Origin: JAYTXL01 sp043742955
GTDB taxonomy: Bacteria > Verrucomicrobiota > Verrucomicrobiia > Limisphaerales > JAYTXL01
DNA: 35,296 nt
Assembly (NCBI GenBank): GCA_043742955.1
Contig: JAYTXL010000200.1
Span: 1-35,296, forward strand
Reading direction: 5' to 3'
In this document: one piece after another, positions 8,559-17,246 of the stretch
Position numbering within the stretch: position 1 is the stretch's first letter
Layout of the letters: each line of letters opens with the position of its first letter
Translations under genes and position numbers: made by a program
Notes under the pieces: generated by a model
The model's input: the letters and a program-made list of their open reading frames with translations, nothing else
Told to the model about the DNA's origin: nothing
Databases searched by the model: none

Positions 8559-9140
8559 ATGAACCCAAACGAATGGGAAACACGCTATCAAACCGGCGAT
8601 ATGCCGTGGGAAAAAGGGGAGCCCTCACCCGGCTTGGTGGATTTCCTGGCCGCGCATCCCGAATTAGGCAGGGGGTCGGTCCTGGTGCCGGGCTGCGGCA
8701 CCGGCCACGACGTGCGAATCTGGGCCAGGAAAGGCTTTGACGTGACCGGTTACGACATTGCGCCCAGTGCCGTCAAGTTGGCGCAGGAAAAGACGGCCGC
8801 GTCCGGCTGGCCGGCCCAATTCCGCTGCGGCGATTTCTTAAAGGATCCCCCGGAAAAATTGTTCGACTGGGTCTTTGAGCATACCTGCTTTTGTGCGATT
8901 CAGCCTGGGCAACGCGAGGATTACGTCCGGGCAGTATGCCGCTGGCTCAAACCCGGCGGACAGTTCCTCGCGGTCCAATATCTAATTTCCGACACCGACG
9001 GCCCGCCCTTTGGAACCACGCGCGCGGAATTGCTCCAGCGGTTCGCACCGCATTTTGATCTGTTGGCCGAATGGGTGCCACGCTCCTATCCGAACCGGGC
9101 TGGACTCGAATTGATGCTCTGGTGGCAACGGCGGAAATAG
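8559..9140 (+). CDS. SAM-dependent methyltransferase, thiopurine S-methyltransferase-like
   Basis: A 193-aa protein from the ATG at 8559. A TTG at 8460 would add 33 residues with no family similarity, so it was not used. The opening 'NEWETRYQTGDMPWEKG' matches the TPMT family N-terminus. The SAM-binding glycine motif is VLVPGCGTGHDV at about residues 45-56, with the acidic residue in 'VTGYDIAP'. The post-core motif is 'LKPGGQFLAVQYL'. The family methylates thiol, selenium, tellurium or halide substrates; the substrate here cannot be told. The protein is soluble with no signal peptide. It is followed by a 275-bp gap, so it is probably its own transcript. Confidence 0.87.
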   Translation: MNPNEWETRYQTGDMPWEKGEPSPGLVDFLAAHPELGRGSVLVPGCGTGHDVRIWARKGFDVTGYDIAPSAVKLAQEKTAASGWPAQFRCGDFLKDPPEKLFDWVFEHTCFCAIQPGQREDYVRAVCRWLKPGGQFLAVQYLISDTDGPPFGTTRAELLQRFAPHFDLLAEWVPRSYPNRAGLELMLWWQRRK

Positions 9141-9230
9141 AATTCACGAGTCCGGCGCGGCGAAGCGGCCCGGCCCGGCAGGAGCGCGGACCGCTGGAGA
9201 TCAGCCCTAAATCCGATACCCGACAGAATT

Positions 9231-9250
9231 CGCGCTGCTCCCGCAGCGCG
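9231..9250. repeat. GC-rich hairpin downstream of the methyltransferase
   Basis: A perfect 8-bp stem CGCGCTGC/GCAGCGCG with a TCCC loop, 90 bp after the methyltransferase stop. No T-run follows, so it is not a classic intrinsic terminator. It could be a REP-like unit or an mRNA 3' stabiliser. Confidence 0.5.
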
Positions 9251-9415
9251 TGCACCAAGGTCAAAGCGGCGCGCCGTGCGGAAAGGCGCCTGAGGCCTGA
9301 ACCTGCACTTGCCATTTTCAAGGCATTCGACTCTGCTAAACCCCGATATGTTCTCGAATTTCAACTCCTCAAGCCAGTCACGAAAACTGCCGTTTGAAGA
9401 GGCAACGCTAAACAG

Positions 9416-10315
9416 ATGGATCCCGGGCGGGTTATGGAACACGACTGGATAGATCGCCACGAATACCCGTTTCAATCCCGGTATTTGGCCCTCAAAATGG
9501 GCCGCATGCACTACGTGGATGTCGGCCAGGGCCGTCCCATTGTCATGGTCCACGGTACCCCCACCTGGTCGTTTCTGTATCGCCATCTCATCCAAGGGTT
9601 GTCCGCCCATTATCGTTGCATCGCGGTCGACCATCTCGGCTTCGGCTTGTCCGACAAGCCAGCGGAATGGTCTTACCTGCCGAAAGATCACGCGCAAAAT
9701 CTGAAGCAGCTCATCGATTCGCTTGGCCTCAAGGACATGGTTCTCGTGCTCCATGACTTCGGCGGACCGATCGGTCTGGCCTATGCCCTCGAGTACCCGG
9801 AAAACGTCCAACAGCTCATTCTCGCCAATACCTGGATGTGGTCGTTGCAAGGCGATCCCGAGATTGAACGCGGGAGCAAGTGGCTCGGTGGTGCGCTGGG
9901 TCGATTTTTGTACGAGCGTGGCAACTTCGCCGTGCGGGTGATGATGCAACACTTCTCGGGCAGCAAACTATCGCCCACCGCGTTGCGACATTATCTCGCG
10001 GCCCTGCCCACGCCCACGGACCGCCAGGCCGCCTGGATTCTGGCGCGCGAATTGATCGGCTCCAGCGAATGGTTCGCGCAGCTCATGCGCCAGAATGAAC
10101 GAATCAAAGATATTCCCACCCTGATTCTCTGGGGTCGGCGGGATCGCGCCCTGGCAAAAAAGATTTTGCAGAACTGGTCACTCCTGATGTCCCGCGCCCA
10201 TATTCACTCGTTTCCTGACGCTGGCCACTTCGTGTTTGAGGATCAGGGCGCCGCCCTCTGCCCGCTCATCGAGGCATTCCTGGCGGGCCATAATTCCCCC
10301 GGACAGCCAACATGA
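9416..10315 (+). CDS. Haloalkane-dehalogenase-like alpha/beta hydrolase
   Basis: A 299-aa protein; the ATG at 9416 is used, with an ATG six codons later (residue 7, MEHDWIDRHEYPF) as a possible true start. The oxyanion motif HGTPTWSFLYRHL begins at residue 46. The nucleophile elbow is VLHDFGGPIG with Asp114 as nucleophile. The catalytic histidine is His271 in 'DAGHFVFED'. An aspartate nucleophile is characteristic of the dehalogenase and epoxide-hydrolase-type branch. The residue after the nucleophile is Phe rather than the halide-binding Trp of proven dehalogenases, so dehalogenation is uncertain. It overlaps the next gene by 4 nt (ATGA), suggesting coupled translation. Confidence 0.88.
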   Translation: MDPGRVMEHDWIDRHEYPFQSRYLALKMGRMHYVDVGQGRPIVMVHGTPTWSFLYRHLIQGLSAHYRCIAVDHLGFGLSDKPAEWSYLPKDHAQNLKQLIDSLGLKDMVLVLHDFGGPIGLAYALEYPENVQQLILANTWMWSLQGDPEIERGSKWLGGALGRFLYERGNFAVRVMMQHFSGSKLSPTALRHYLAALPTPTDRQAAWILARELIGSSEWFAQLMRQNERIKDIPTLILWGRRDRALAKKILQNWSLLMSRAHIHSFPDAGHFVFEDQGAALCPLIEAFLAGHNSPGQPT

Positions 10316-11307
10316 AGATTTTCATTTCCCATCAGGACAAACGCCTGGGTCCTTATTCGTTGGAAGAAGCGCGCAGCCTCATTGATCGCGGCATGGTGGT
10401 GCGTTCGGATCTCGCCTGGCAGGACGGCGACGCCAACAGCGTTCCCCTCCACAATTTTTTACAGACGTTGCCCCCGGTGGATTCAGCTCCCCACGGCGCG
10501 GCGCAACCGGTCGCCGGGGATGCGCTCAACCGCTTGCGTGACCCGCTGGAAAACACCGCCCTCAACTGGCTCTGCGTCGCCTCCGTTCCCATCTGGCTTC
10601 TGCTCCTGTTCTGGGTGATGATCACCTTGGGGCTGGTTTTGATCCCCCTGTTCCTCCTCTGGCTCGCCCTGCACCTGACAAAACACTGGTTCGCCGTCCA
10701 TCTCCGAACGAATGCCCTGCGCGTTTCGGAAACGCAGTTGCCGGATCTGCACCGCGCGGTCCAACACTGCGCCACCCGCCTGGGCATCGAACCGCCCGCC
10801 GTGTATGTCCTGCCCGCCACCCACTGGAACGCCTGCGTCGCGAAATTCGCCGACCACCAGTCGGTCTTTCTCCTCTCGAACGCCGTGCCTCCTCCCGCCT
10901 CCAAGGTTGATCCCTTGCAACTGGCCTGGTTGATCGGCCACCAACTCGGCCGTCGCCCCGCCGGTCGGCTCGAGGCCAAGCGGCAAATCGCCCGCCTCGG
11001 CGGCTGGGCTTTCTGGCTGTACCTTTGGCACGCGCGTCGCGGGGAGCTCACCGGTGACCGCACCGGGCTGTTTTGCTCCGGCAGTCTGTCGGCCAGTCAA
11101 TGCGCACTCCTCCACGCCACCCTCGGCAATCAACTCGCCGATCAGGTCAACGTGAGCGAAGCCGTCGCGCAATGGAACGGACACCGGGAGGAATTCCTTG
11201 GCAAATATCGCACCCTCTGCTCCGCCCACCCACAGCTGCGCGCACGCCTCGAACAACTCGCCGCCGCCGCCCAGGAATTCGGTCTGCCGACCACTCCAAC
11301 CTCCTAA
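10312..11307 (+). CDS. GYF_2 domain membrane protein with degenerate M48-type peptidase domain
   Basis: A 331-aa protein. Residues 1-50 match a GYF_2 domain ('RLGPYSLEEARSLIDRGMV', then 'LAWQDGD'). Two hydrophobic helices follow at about 84-122. The rest resembles the cytosolic-side M48/HtpX peptidase region: an 'NACVAKFADHQSVFLLSNAV' block, then the position of the HExxH helix. Here HExxH has become HQLGR (residues 210-214), losing the catalytic Glu and the second zinc His. The downstream ExxxD motif is kept as E245-D249. I read it as a catalytically dead M48 homologue, perhaps a binding or scaffold protein. The ATG overlaps the hydrolase stop, and 8 nt separate it from the ROK gene. Confidence 0.72.
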   Translation: MKIFISHQDKRLGPYSLEEARSLIDRGMVVRSDLAWQDGDANSVPLHNFLQTLPPVDSAPHGAAQPVAGDALNRLRDPLENTALNWLCVASVPIWLLLLFWVMITLGLVLIPLFLLWLALHLTKHWFAVHLRTNALRVSETQLPDLHRAVQHCATRLGIEPPAVYVLPATHWNACVAKFADHQSVFLLSNAVPPPASKVDPLQLAWLIGHQLGRRPAGRLEAKRQIARLGGWAFWLYLWHARRGELTGDRTGLFCSGSLSASQCALLHATLGNQLADQVNVSEAVAQWNGHREEFLGKYRTLCSAHPQLRARLEQLAAAAQEFGLPTTPTS

Positions 11308-11315
11308 CCCTCCGC

Positions 11316-12737
11316 ATGAATTTCAATCAAGGCCTGCCCCTCTTCGCCCCCGCCATCGCACCGGTTCTCGATCCGACTTTTCGCCCGGCTGTGCTCGCCA
11401 ATCGCGCCTTCCGCGCCTCCGTTCAGGCCTCCGGCCGAGCGCAACCGATCCGGCTTGCGCTCGAGCAAGCCGACGGCTCAACATTCCATTTTGTCACGGA
11501 GATTTTTGCCGAGGAGGGAGCGCCGATTACCCCATCAGCCCGTCCCTCAGCCGGCAACTTCGTGTACGTCGAACGGCTCGTGAAGTTCCTGCTCTGGAGC
11601 TGGGGTGGCTGGCGAATCTATTTCGACGGACCATCGGCGTTGGGCGAACAACTCGCCACTCATTTCCAGGCCACCGCCACGGGCCGGTTTGATTCCAACC
11701 TCATCGGTGAAAAAATCTACGACCGGCCCATCGAAGTTATCGTCACCCGCAGCCTGCCACCCGCACGTGCCGCCACCAAACCGCTGGGCCGTCACCTCAA
11801 CGGCTGCCGCATCGGCTTCGACCTCGGGGGCAGCGACCGCAAAGTCGCGGCCGTCATGGACGGCCAGGTCGTCTTCAGCGATGAAACCGTCTGGGATCCG
11901 TACTTCCATCCCGACCCGCAATATCACTTCGATGGCATCATGGATTCGCTGAACAAGGCCGCCGCGCACCTGCCGCGCGTGGACGCCATCGGGGGCAGCG
12001 CCGCCGGCGTTTATGTGAACAACCGTGTCAAGGTCGCCTCGCTTTTCCGGGGCGTCTCGCCGGATTTGTTCAATCAACGCGTGAAGAATTTGTTCTTCGA
12101 GGTGCAGCAGGCAATGGGAAACGTGCCGCTCGAAGTGGTGAACGACGGCGAGGTCACCGCGCTCGCCGGCTCGATGGCGCTCGGCAAAAATGCCGTGCTC
12201 GGCCTGGCGCTCGGCACCAGCCTCGCCGCCGGCTATGTCACGCGCGACGGCAACATCACCTCGTGGCTCAACGAACTCGCGTTCGCCCCGGTGGATTATC
12301 ATCCCGATTCCCCGCGCGACGAGTGGAGCGGCGATTACGGCGTGGGCGCGCAATATTTCTCCCAGCAGGCGGTCGGACGTCTGCTGCCTGCCGCCGGCAT
12401 CGAAATGGATGCGAAACTGCCGCTGCCGGACAAATTGAAACACGTGCAAACTTTGATGACGCAGGGTGACGCGCGCGCCCAAACAATTTACCAGACCCTC
12501 GGCTCTTACCTCGGTTACGCCATCGCACACTACGCCGACTTCTACGACTTCGACCACGTGCTCATCCTCGGCCGCGTGACGAGTGGTGCCGGCGGCGACG
12601 TCATCATCGCCGGGGCCAGGGAGGTTTTAAAACTGGAGTTTCCAGAACTGGCAGCCCGGATCACCTTTCATACCCCGGACGAAAAGGACAAGCGCCACGG
12701 CCAGGCGGTGGCCGCCGCCAGCCTCCCGCAAATCTAG
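11316..12737 (+). CDS. ROK/ASKHA-fold sugar kinase-like protein
   Basis: A 473-aa protein from the ATG at 11316, 8 nt after the previous stop. A longer frame reaches back to 11073 inside the neighbour but that part looks like an out-of-frame shadow. Residues 1-160 form an N-terminal domain I do not recognise. The ASKHA core begins with the phosphate-1 motif IGFDLGG at about 166-172. A catalytic-type VVNDGE lies at about 274-279 and the phosphate-2-like LALGTSLAAGYV at about 297-308, all as in ROK kinases. The classic ROK zinc-cysteine motif is not visible. It probably phosphorylates a sugar or sugar-like substrate. It is the last gene of the plus-strand group. Confidence 0.75.
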   Translation: MNFNQGLPLFAPAIAPVLDPTFRPAVLANRAFRASVQASGRAQPIRLALEQADGSTFHFVTEIFAEEGAPITPSARPSAGNFVYVERLVKFLLWSWGGWRIYFDGPSALGEQLATHFQATATGRFDSNLIGEKIYDRPIEVIVTRSLPPARAATKPLGRHLNGCRIGFDLGGSDRKVAAVMDGQVVFSDETVWDPYFHPDPQYHFDGIMDSLNKAAAHLPRVDAIGGSAAGVYVNNRVKVASLFRGVSPDLFNQRVKNLFFEVQQAMGNVPLEVVNDGEVTALAGSMALGKNAVLGLALGTSLAAGYVTRDGNITSWLNELAFAPVDYHPDSPRDEWSGDYGVGAQYFSQQAVGRLLPAAGIEMDAKLPLPDKLKHVQTLMTQGDARAQTIYQTLGSYLGYAIAHYADFYDFDHVLILGRVTSGAGGDVIIAGAREVLKLEFPELAARITFHTPDEKDKRHGQAVAAASLPQI

Positions 12738-12839
12738 CTGGGGCCGCAACCGAAAGGCACACAGAAAGGCACCCGACATGACTCACTCTGCGTTCCTCTG
12801 CGCTCTCCGCGTCTCTGCGTTTATCGGGTTCGTTTTCAA
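12738..12839. repeat. Convergent intergenic gap with degenerate CTCTGCG repeats
   Basis: The 102-bp gap lies between the converging ROK and permease genes. At 12786-12819 the heptamer CTCTGCG occurs three times, at 12786, 12796 and 12813, in a CT-rich context. I recall this as a common dispersed sequence in environmental bacterial genomes. No clear terminator hairpin is visible. Confidence 0.5.
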
Positions 12840-14561
12840 CTACCTCGTTCCGTAGCGCGTGGCCGGGCGGGCGCGCAATCGGGCGAGCAGGTTACGAATT
12901 GGCCGCCAGCCCCGGCTGGGTGTTCGGGGCGCCACCGAGTCCGCCGCCGTGCTGCGGAAGAGGTCGTGCAACTGCGTGTAGGTCTGGCAGCAGTAGGAGA
13001 GGTTGGCCGCCAGGCCGATAATCAGCACGAACACGACAGCCAGCGCAAACTCGGGCCTGAATTTATTCAGCAATGCCCAAAAAAGGACAAAAGTGCCAAG
13101 GTGCGTCGTCAACTGGCCTAACACCGCGTGAAACATGACGCGTCGCAGCGCTGCCGTCACATTCGCCTGCTTCAACCCATGCCAGAGGCCCAGCCAGGCA
13201 AGCGTATACATGTCCGCCAGTTGCGCGAAGGCGAACATGGCAATACTCGCCGCCGCACCCATTGTCTCCCAAAATTTTAGGTCGAAGGCCAGCATCAGCA
13301 CCAGCGCGGCATCCGCTGCCAGCACGGTCAAGACCGGCATGAGGAACTGCCGTTTCAACGCCAGCAGATGGCCGCGGATAATTTCGTCCACGTCCAGGCC
13401 GGTGGTCAGTAGCAGCTCCAGCCCGCCGTCGCGCCGATCCTCCGCCAAAGCGCGACTTGCCTGCAAAGCCACGCGGAACTTCAGGAGGTAATGCCACAAC
13501 AGGACGGACGCCCCCATTAACATTCCGGCCAGGTAAGGATAGCGGCGTGCGCCCCCCCAGATCCACAGGAGAAATATAATTTGAGAAATTCCCCAGGTGG
13601 AAAAACTAAGTCTAAAACGCCGCTCGGCCATCCGCAGCGACGGATTTACTGACAGTAGTAATGCGGAGAACGCCTGCGGTTGGCAGGGGCGATCAAATTT
13701 GTCGAACCCCAGCGCGGCGCGGAGCCGTTCCAGCAACGGCGGGCGAGGGCCGCTCGTGGCCTTTTCCTTCCAGTTGCGGGGCAAGGCCCAACTTGCGCCC
13801 GCGAGCAGCAGGAGGCTGAGAGAATTCGTGAAAAGAAAGGCGGGGCCGAAGGTGTTGATCAAGGTCAGCTTGGTTGCGAAGGCCGCAATCGTTGGGTCAA
13901 GGTCCGCCAGCGCCGTTAACATCATGATGTTGGGCATGGCCAGCACGGCGCCGAGAGCTTGTAAAATCATTTCAGGCAAGGAAGTGCTGGTAAAGCCGAA
14001 TGCCGCCAGCGCCATCCAGGTCAGCAAGATCGTGCCGAGTGACGCCAGCGTGGACACCAGTCCGCTGCGGCAACACGCGGAAAAAAACATCCCGACGGCC
14101 GCGAAGAACAGCAGTGTGGACAGCAGGGCAGCCATTAATTGGAAAAAATCGGCGAAATTCACACCCCCGATCAGGAACGTGAGCGCCGGGGCCGGCACGG
14201 CGGCGAGGATGGCCCCAAAGGCGTGCCAGGAGCGCGCCACCATTTTGCTGAGCACGATGTCATACCCGTGCAGGTGGGTCAGAAACAAAAGGCCGATGGT
14301 GCCCTCGCGTTTTTCCTCCGTCAGGCAGTCGCAGGTGATCAGCGCCCCTTCCAGCGCCGCGTAAAGGTATCCGATCACGCCGAGCCAGACGAGCACGGTG
14401 CGGCCCAGGCTGGCGGTTGGCATCGCCCCGATAAAGGTGCCAAAGAGCAGCCCCAATGTGACGATGATGGCGATGCCCGCCGTGATGCAACGGAAGTAAT
14501 AAGTCATCGGACGCTTGGCAGCCGTGCGCAACTCCCGCTCTATGATTGGCAGAAAAGTCAA
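12840..14561 (-). CDS. ABC-2-type multi-spanning permease without adjacent ATPase
   Basis: A 573-aa protein started at the TTG at 14561, which has a strong AAGGAGG site 6 nt upstream and overlaps the previous stop by 4 nt (TTGA). The opening 'LTFLPIIERELRTAAKRP' is the cytosolic lead-in typical of ABC-2 permeases. At least ten hydrophobic segments follow in two blocks, about residues 20-300 and 360-530. 'LTEEKREGTIGLLFLTHLHG' (about 75-95) and 'LAEDRRDGGLELLLTTGLD' (second half) are the characteristic cytosolic loop of this family, present twice. So it looks like a tandem fusion of two permease units. No ATP-binding gene is nearby. It is the last gene of the secretion-like operon. Confidence 0.8.
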   Translation of the reverse strand: MTFLPIIERELRTAAKRPMTYYFRCITAGIAIIVTLGLLFGTFIGAMPTASLGRTVLVWLGVIGYLYAALEGALITCDCLTEEKREGTIGLLFLTHLHGYDIVLSKMVARSWHAFGAILAAVPAPALTFLIGGVNFADFFQLMAALLSTLLFFAAVGMFFSACCRSGLVSTLASLGTILLTWMALAAFGFTSTSLPEMILQALGAVLAMPNIMMLTALADLDPTIAAFATKLTLINTFGPAFLFTNSLSLLLLAGASWALPRNWKEKATSGPRPPLLERLRAALGFDKFDRPCQPQAFSALLLSVNPSLRMAERRFRLSFSTWGISQIIFLLWIWGGARRYPYLAGMLMGASVLLWHYLLKFRVALQASRALAEDRRDGGLELLLTTGLDVDEIIRGHLLALKRQFLMPVLTVLAADAALVLMLAFDLKFWETMGAAASIAMFAFAQLADMYTLAWLGLWHGLKQANVTAALRRVMFHAVLGQLTTHLGTFVLFWALLNKFRPEFALAVVFVLIIGLAANLSYCCQTYTQLHDLFRSTAADSVAPRTPSRGWRPIRNLLARLRARPATRYGTR

Positions 14562-15067
14562 AATCTGCCTCCTTGGGTTAGGTAGGCAATCAGCCAAACG
14601 AGGTAGGCAAAAATTTGCGCCATCACGATGATGCTTAACCACGACAGCCAGCCGCCCCAGGACAGCCACAAGCGCGCCGGATTCCATAGACGCGTCCGGG
14701 TCCGTCGATACGCCCGCCAGAGGCACCAACCCAGCCAGGTGTGTATGATCAGCGCGAAAACCACCATCGACCAAAGCGGCGGAATAATGTGTCGCCAACC
14801 CAGCACCACCATCACCGGCAATTCCGCCAACCCGATCCAGAGCAGGTGCCACGGCCGCCACGGCTCGCCGGTTTCACGGGCCACTTGGTGGTGCAACTGG
14901 GCGGCTTGAACGGCGATGGGCAAGCCCAGGAATGGCACCGAACCCATCACGCCATACACCAGGCAGCGCATGGAACGGTGGATGACCGACACCTTGCTGG
15001 CGTAATCGGTCACCATCGCCGGATCGGCGGCGGATGGCGCAAGAGTTGGGCTGGCCTCAATTTTCAT
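14558..15067 (-). CDS. Small multi-spanning membrane protein of unknown function
   Basis: A 169-aa protein from the ATG at 15067, which overlaps the upstream GspF stop by 4 nt. A longer reading upstream is out of keeping with the rest and overlaps GspF. About four hydrophobic segments are visible (near residues 33-50, 70-83, 95-115 and 135-160), rich in Trp. 'GSVPFLGLPIAVQAAQLHHQV' resembles the DUF4190-like or small permease-accessory style, but I do not assign a family. The gene ends in a TTGA overlap with the permease start, so the two proteins are likely made in equal amounts and may form a complex. Confidence 0.7.
   Translation of the reverse strand: MKIEASPTLAPSAADPAMVTDYASKVSVIHRSMRCLVYGVMGSVPFLGLPIAVQAAQLHHQVARETGEPWRPWHLLWIGLAELPVMVVLGWRHIIPPLWSMVVFALIIHTWLGWCLWRAYRRTRTRLWNPARLWLSWGGWLSWLSIIVMAQIFAYLVWLIAYLTQGGRF
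14568..14574 (-). promoter_or_regulatory. Shine-Dalgarno site fixing the TTG start of the permease
   Basis: AAGGAGG on the minus strand, 6 nt before the TTG at 14561. It lies inside the end of the small membrane protein gene and decides the start over the longer upstream frame. Confidence 0.75.
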
Positions 15068-16233
15068 TTCAGGTTCAGAAATTGCCCGGCTTCGGCAGCC
15101 ACCAGACCGCTGAACAGCGCGGAGGCAATCCAGGCCACCAGCAAGCCGTTCAACACTACCAGCATGGTGCTGACGCACTGGGCGGCAGCCTGCTCCTGTT
15201 GAAACGCCTTGGCTTCGAGCGCCTCGTGCCAGCCCGCCAGCGACGCGGCGAAACCGCGCTGCGCCCGCACGGCGTTGGCCAGTCGCCAGCGGAATTCGCC
15301 CGTGGGATCGATTTCATTCACCGCCAGCAACAGGCTTTCCCCCTGCTCCAGCCGGGGTAGGACGCGGTGCGCGCGCTCGATGAACACCCGGTTGGCGGTG
15401 CATTCGGCGGCGAGCCGCACGGCCTGGTCTTCCGGCACGTCCGCATCCAGCAGCACGGCGAGCAGGGCAGAAAAATCGCGCTGCATCCGTTTGCGACGCC
15501 AGGGCAGGGCGAAGAAGAACCAGTCCAGCACGGGATACCAACCGGCCTGCAGCCATTGTACCAGCCGCGGTCCGCCCAGATAAAAAGCCAGCGCGGCCAT
15601 GACCAACACGATCGGGATGAATTGCAGGATGGAAGCAGCGCCACCGGCGTCAAAGAATGATCGCGTCACCGGCGGCAGCCGTTGTCCAAAGCCAGACGCG
15701 ATTTCGCTGAGAACAGGGAAGACTTTTACCAATAGAAACGGGGTGGCGACGAGCAGAACCGGATTGCCCACAAGCAGCAGCGAGATCTGATAATTGGTCG
15801 CGCCGCGCAACTGCGAGCGGGCCTCGTCCAGCCGGCGACAGGCGGGCAGCACCTGGCCCAGGTTGCCGATGTGCTCCCCGGCCTGCAGCATGGCGCGGAC
15901 TTGGGGCGGCGCCAGGCCGGGCACCTTCTCCAGCGCGTGGCTGAACCCGTAGCCGGCCTCCAGATACGACGCGAGCAGATGATACCGCGCGCCCAGCGAC
16001 ACGTCGCGGCTTTGGGATGAGGAAATGATCGTGTGCTCCACGGACTGGCCGGACTTAAGGCCCGTCTCGATCAGTTCCAGAAGGAACCGTGTGCGCTCCT
16101 CCCGGCGCAACGGCAGGCTTAAAAAAAACCAGGTGAGACCGGCGAGGATCAGCACCGGCAGCATCCACAGCAGCAGCCAGTACAAGACCGTAGTGGCCGG
16201 GGCATAGAGGGATTGCAGGTTGGCGAACATCAT
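15064..16233 (-). CDS. GspF/PilC-like inner-membrane platform protein (first copy from the 3' side)
   Basis: A 389-aa protein beginning MMFANLQSL with a hydrophobic segment at about 18-40. Two T2SSF-type domains are recognisable: 'LIETGLKSGQSVEHTIISSSQ' with 'LEKVPGLAPPQVRAMLQAGEHIGNLGQVL', then 'DFSALLAVLLDADVPEDQAVRLAAE'. Several membrane helices separate them and one closes the C-terminus. GspF/PilC proteins form the inner-membrane platform that couples a GspE/PilB ATPase to pseudopilus or pilus assembly. It overlaps its paralogue upstream by 4 nt (ATGA) and the small membrane protein downstream by 4 nt. No pilin gene accompanies it. Confidence 0.87.
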   Translation of the reverse strand: MMFANLQSLYAPATTVLYWLLLWMLPVLILAGLTWFFLSLPLRREERTRFLLELIETGLKSGQSVEHTIISSSQSRDVSLGARYHLLASYLEAGYGFSHALEKVPGLAPPQVRAMLQAGEHIGNLGQVLPACRRLDEARSQLRGATNYQISLLLVGNPVLLVATPFLLVKVFPVLSEIASGFGQRLPPVTRSFFDAGGAASILQFIPIVLVMAALAFYLGGPRLVQWLQAGWYPVLDWFFFALPWRRKRMQRDFSALLAVLLDADVPEDQAVRLAAECTANRVFIERAHRVLPRLEQGESLLLAVNEIDPTGEFRWRLANAVRAQRGFAASLAGWHEALEAKAFQQEQAAAQCVSTMLVVLNGLLVAWIASALFSGLVAAEAGQFLNLK

Positions 16234-17246
16234 CTAAACAAAGGTTGTAAAGTCTTCTGCAAGGAAGTTACCCAGGGATAAACCTGCGCGGCGACCATGG
16301 CGCCCATGAAGATCAGCGACGCCGGCATGGCCGCGTAAAGCATCAGTTCCGTGCGGGCGCTGGCGCGCGCCTGATAGACCTCCGCCGCGCGGTGGAATCC
16401 GGCGGCCAAATCCTCACCCGCACCGGCCACCAGCCAGATAAAGAGCGGGGGGAACACCTGGCTGCCGTCGGCCACATCCGCAAACCGCGCGTGCCCTTCA
16501 GCGCAGCGCTGCTGCCAGCGGGACAGGTCGCGCCCCGCCGGGCTGTCCGTCTCCAGCGCGGCCATCATTGCGGACGCTTCATTCAATGTGCTTCCGCCCT
16601 TGAGCAGCAGGTGCATGGCGGCAGCAAACTGCGCGAGGCTGGCATCATGGAAGGCGGGAAACCTCCAGCGCAACCGCCGCCGCAGCGAGGGAATTCCGAT
16701 GGCGCAAGCCAGCAGGCCAAAAACAATTCCGAAGACCACCGGTGCCGCCCAGACGTTCAACATGGCTTGGAAATGCTCCTCTCGCAGTGTCAGGCCGTAA
16801 GTTTGGTGGAATCCTGAGTACATTTCATTGAACGGGGTCAGGAAGGTGCTGCCCAGCCCAGAGTAAAGAAACGCGAACCACGCGGACAACACCAGCGAAC
16901 AGCCAAAGAGAATCAGCGGATAAATCATCAACCCCTTCAGCCGCGTCCAGATCAAGTTGGAGCGCTGGTAATAATCCGCCAGCAACGTAAGCACGGCCGG
17001 GAAGTCGTTGCTGCGCGCGCCTACCTGCACCATGCGGATGTAGAACGGCGGCAGCTTGCGCGCCGCCAGAGCCTCGGCCAGCGGCACACCGGCGGCCAAA
17101 TCGGCCTCCAGCTTTTCAAATTCACCCCGCAATTGGCCACGTTGCATCGTCCGCACCGTCTGGCGAATCGCGCCTTCCAGTGGGATGCCGTCGCGCAACA
17201 TGCCGGCCAGTTGCAGATTCAGGAAGCTGAGTTCGTCGTGTTTCAT
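16230..17246 (-). CDS. GspF/PilC-like inner-membrane platform protein (second copy)
   Basis: A 338-aa protein. The first T2SSF domain is clear: 'LQLAGMLRDGIPLEGAIRQ', 'GVPLAEALAARKLPPFYIRM', 'GARSNDFPAVLTLLADYY'. The second is 'FAAAMHLLLKGGSTLNEASA' followed by 'WLVAGAGEDLAAGFHRAAEVY'. Membrane segments lie at about 110-128, 168-190 and 310-330, which matches GspF topology. It is shorter than the usual 400 residues. It overlaps GspE upstream (17243-17246) and the other GspF copy downstream (16230-16233). Two distinct GspF proteins with one ATPase suggest a heteromeric platform. Confidence 0.88.
   Translation of the reverse strand: MKHDELSFLNLQLAGMLRDGIPLEGAIRQTVRTMQRGQLRGEFEKLEADLAAGVPLAEALAARKLPPFYIRMVQVGARSNDFPAVLTLLADYYQRSNLIWTRLKGLMIYPLILFGCSLVLSAWFAFLYSGLGSTFLTPFNEMYSGFHQTYGLTLREEHFQAMLNVWAAPVVFGIVFGLLACAIGIPSLRRRLRWRFPAFHDASLAQFAAAMHLLLKGGSTLNEASAMMAALETDSPAGRDLSRWQQRCAEGHARFADVADGSQVFPPLFIWLVAGAGEDLAAGFHRAAEVYQARASARTELMLYAAMPASLIFMGAMVAAQVYPWVTSLQKTLQPLFR

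Noticed and set aside
9231..9250. Intrinsic terminator for the methyltransferase
   Set aside because: The stem is good but there is no following T-run, so it was kept only as a hairpin.
11547..12557. A 336-codon open frame on the minus strand opposite the ROK-like gene
   Set aside because: It lies antisense to a gene with clear kinase motifs, has no recognisable domain and reflects GC-rich third positions.
14562..14861. A 100-residue N-terminal extension of the ABC-2-like permease
   Set aside because: It overlaps the small membrane protein gene, while a TTG with AAGGAGG fits a 4-nt coupled start.
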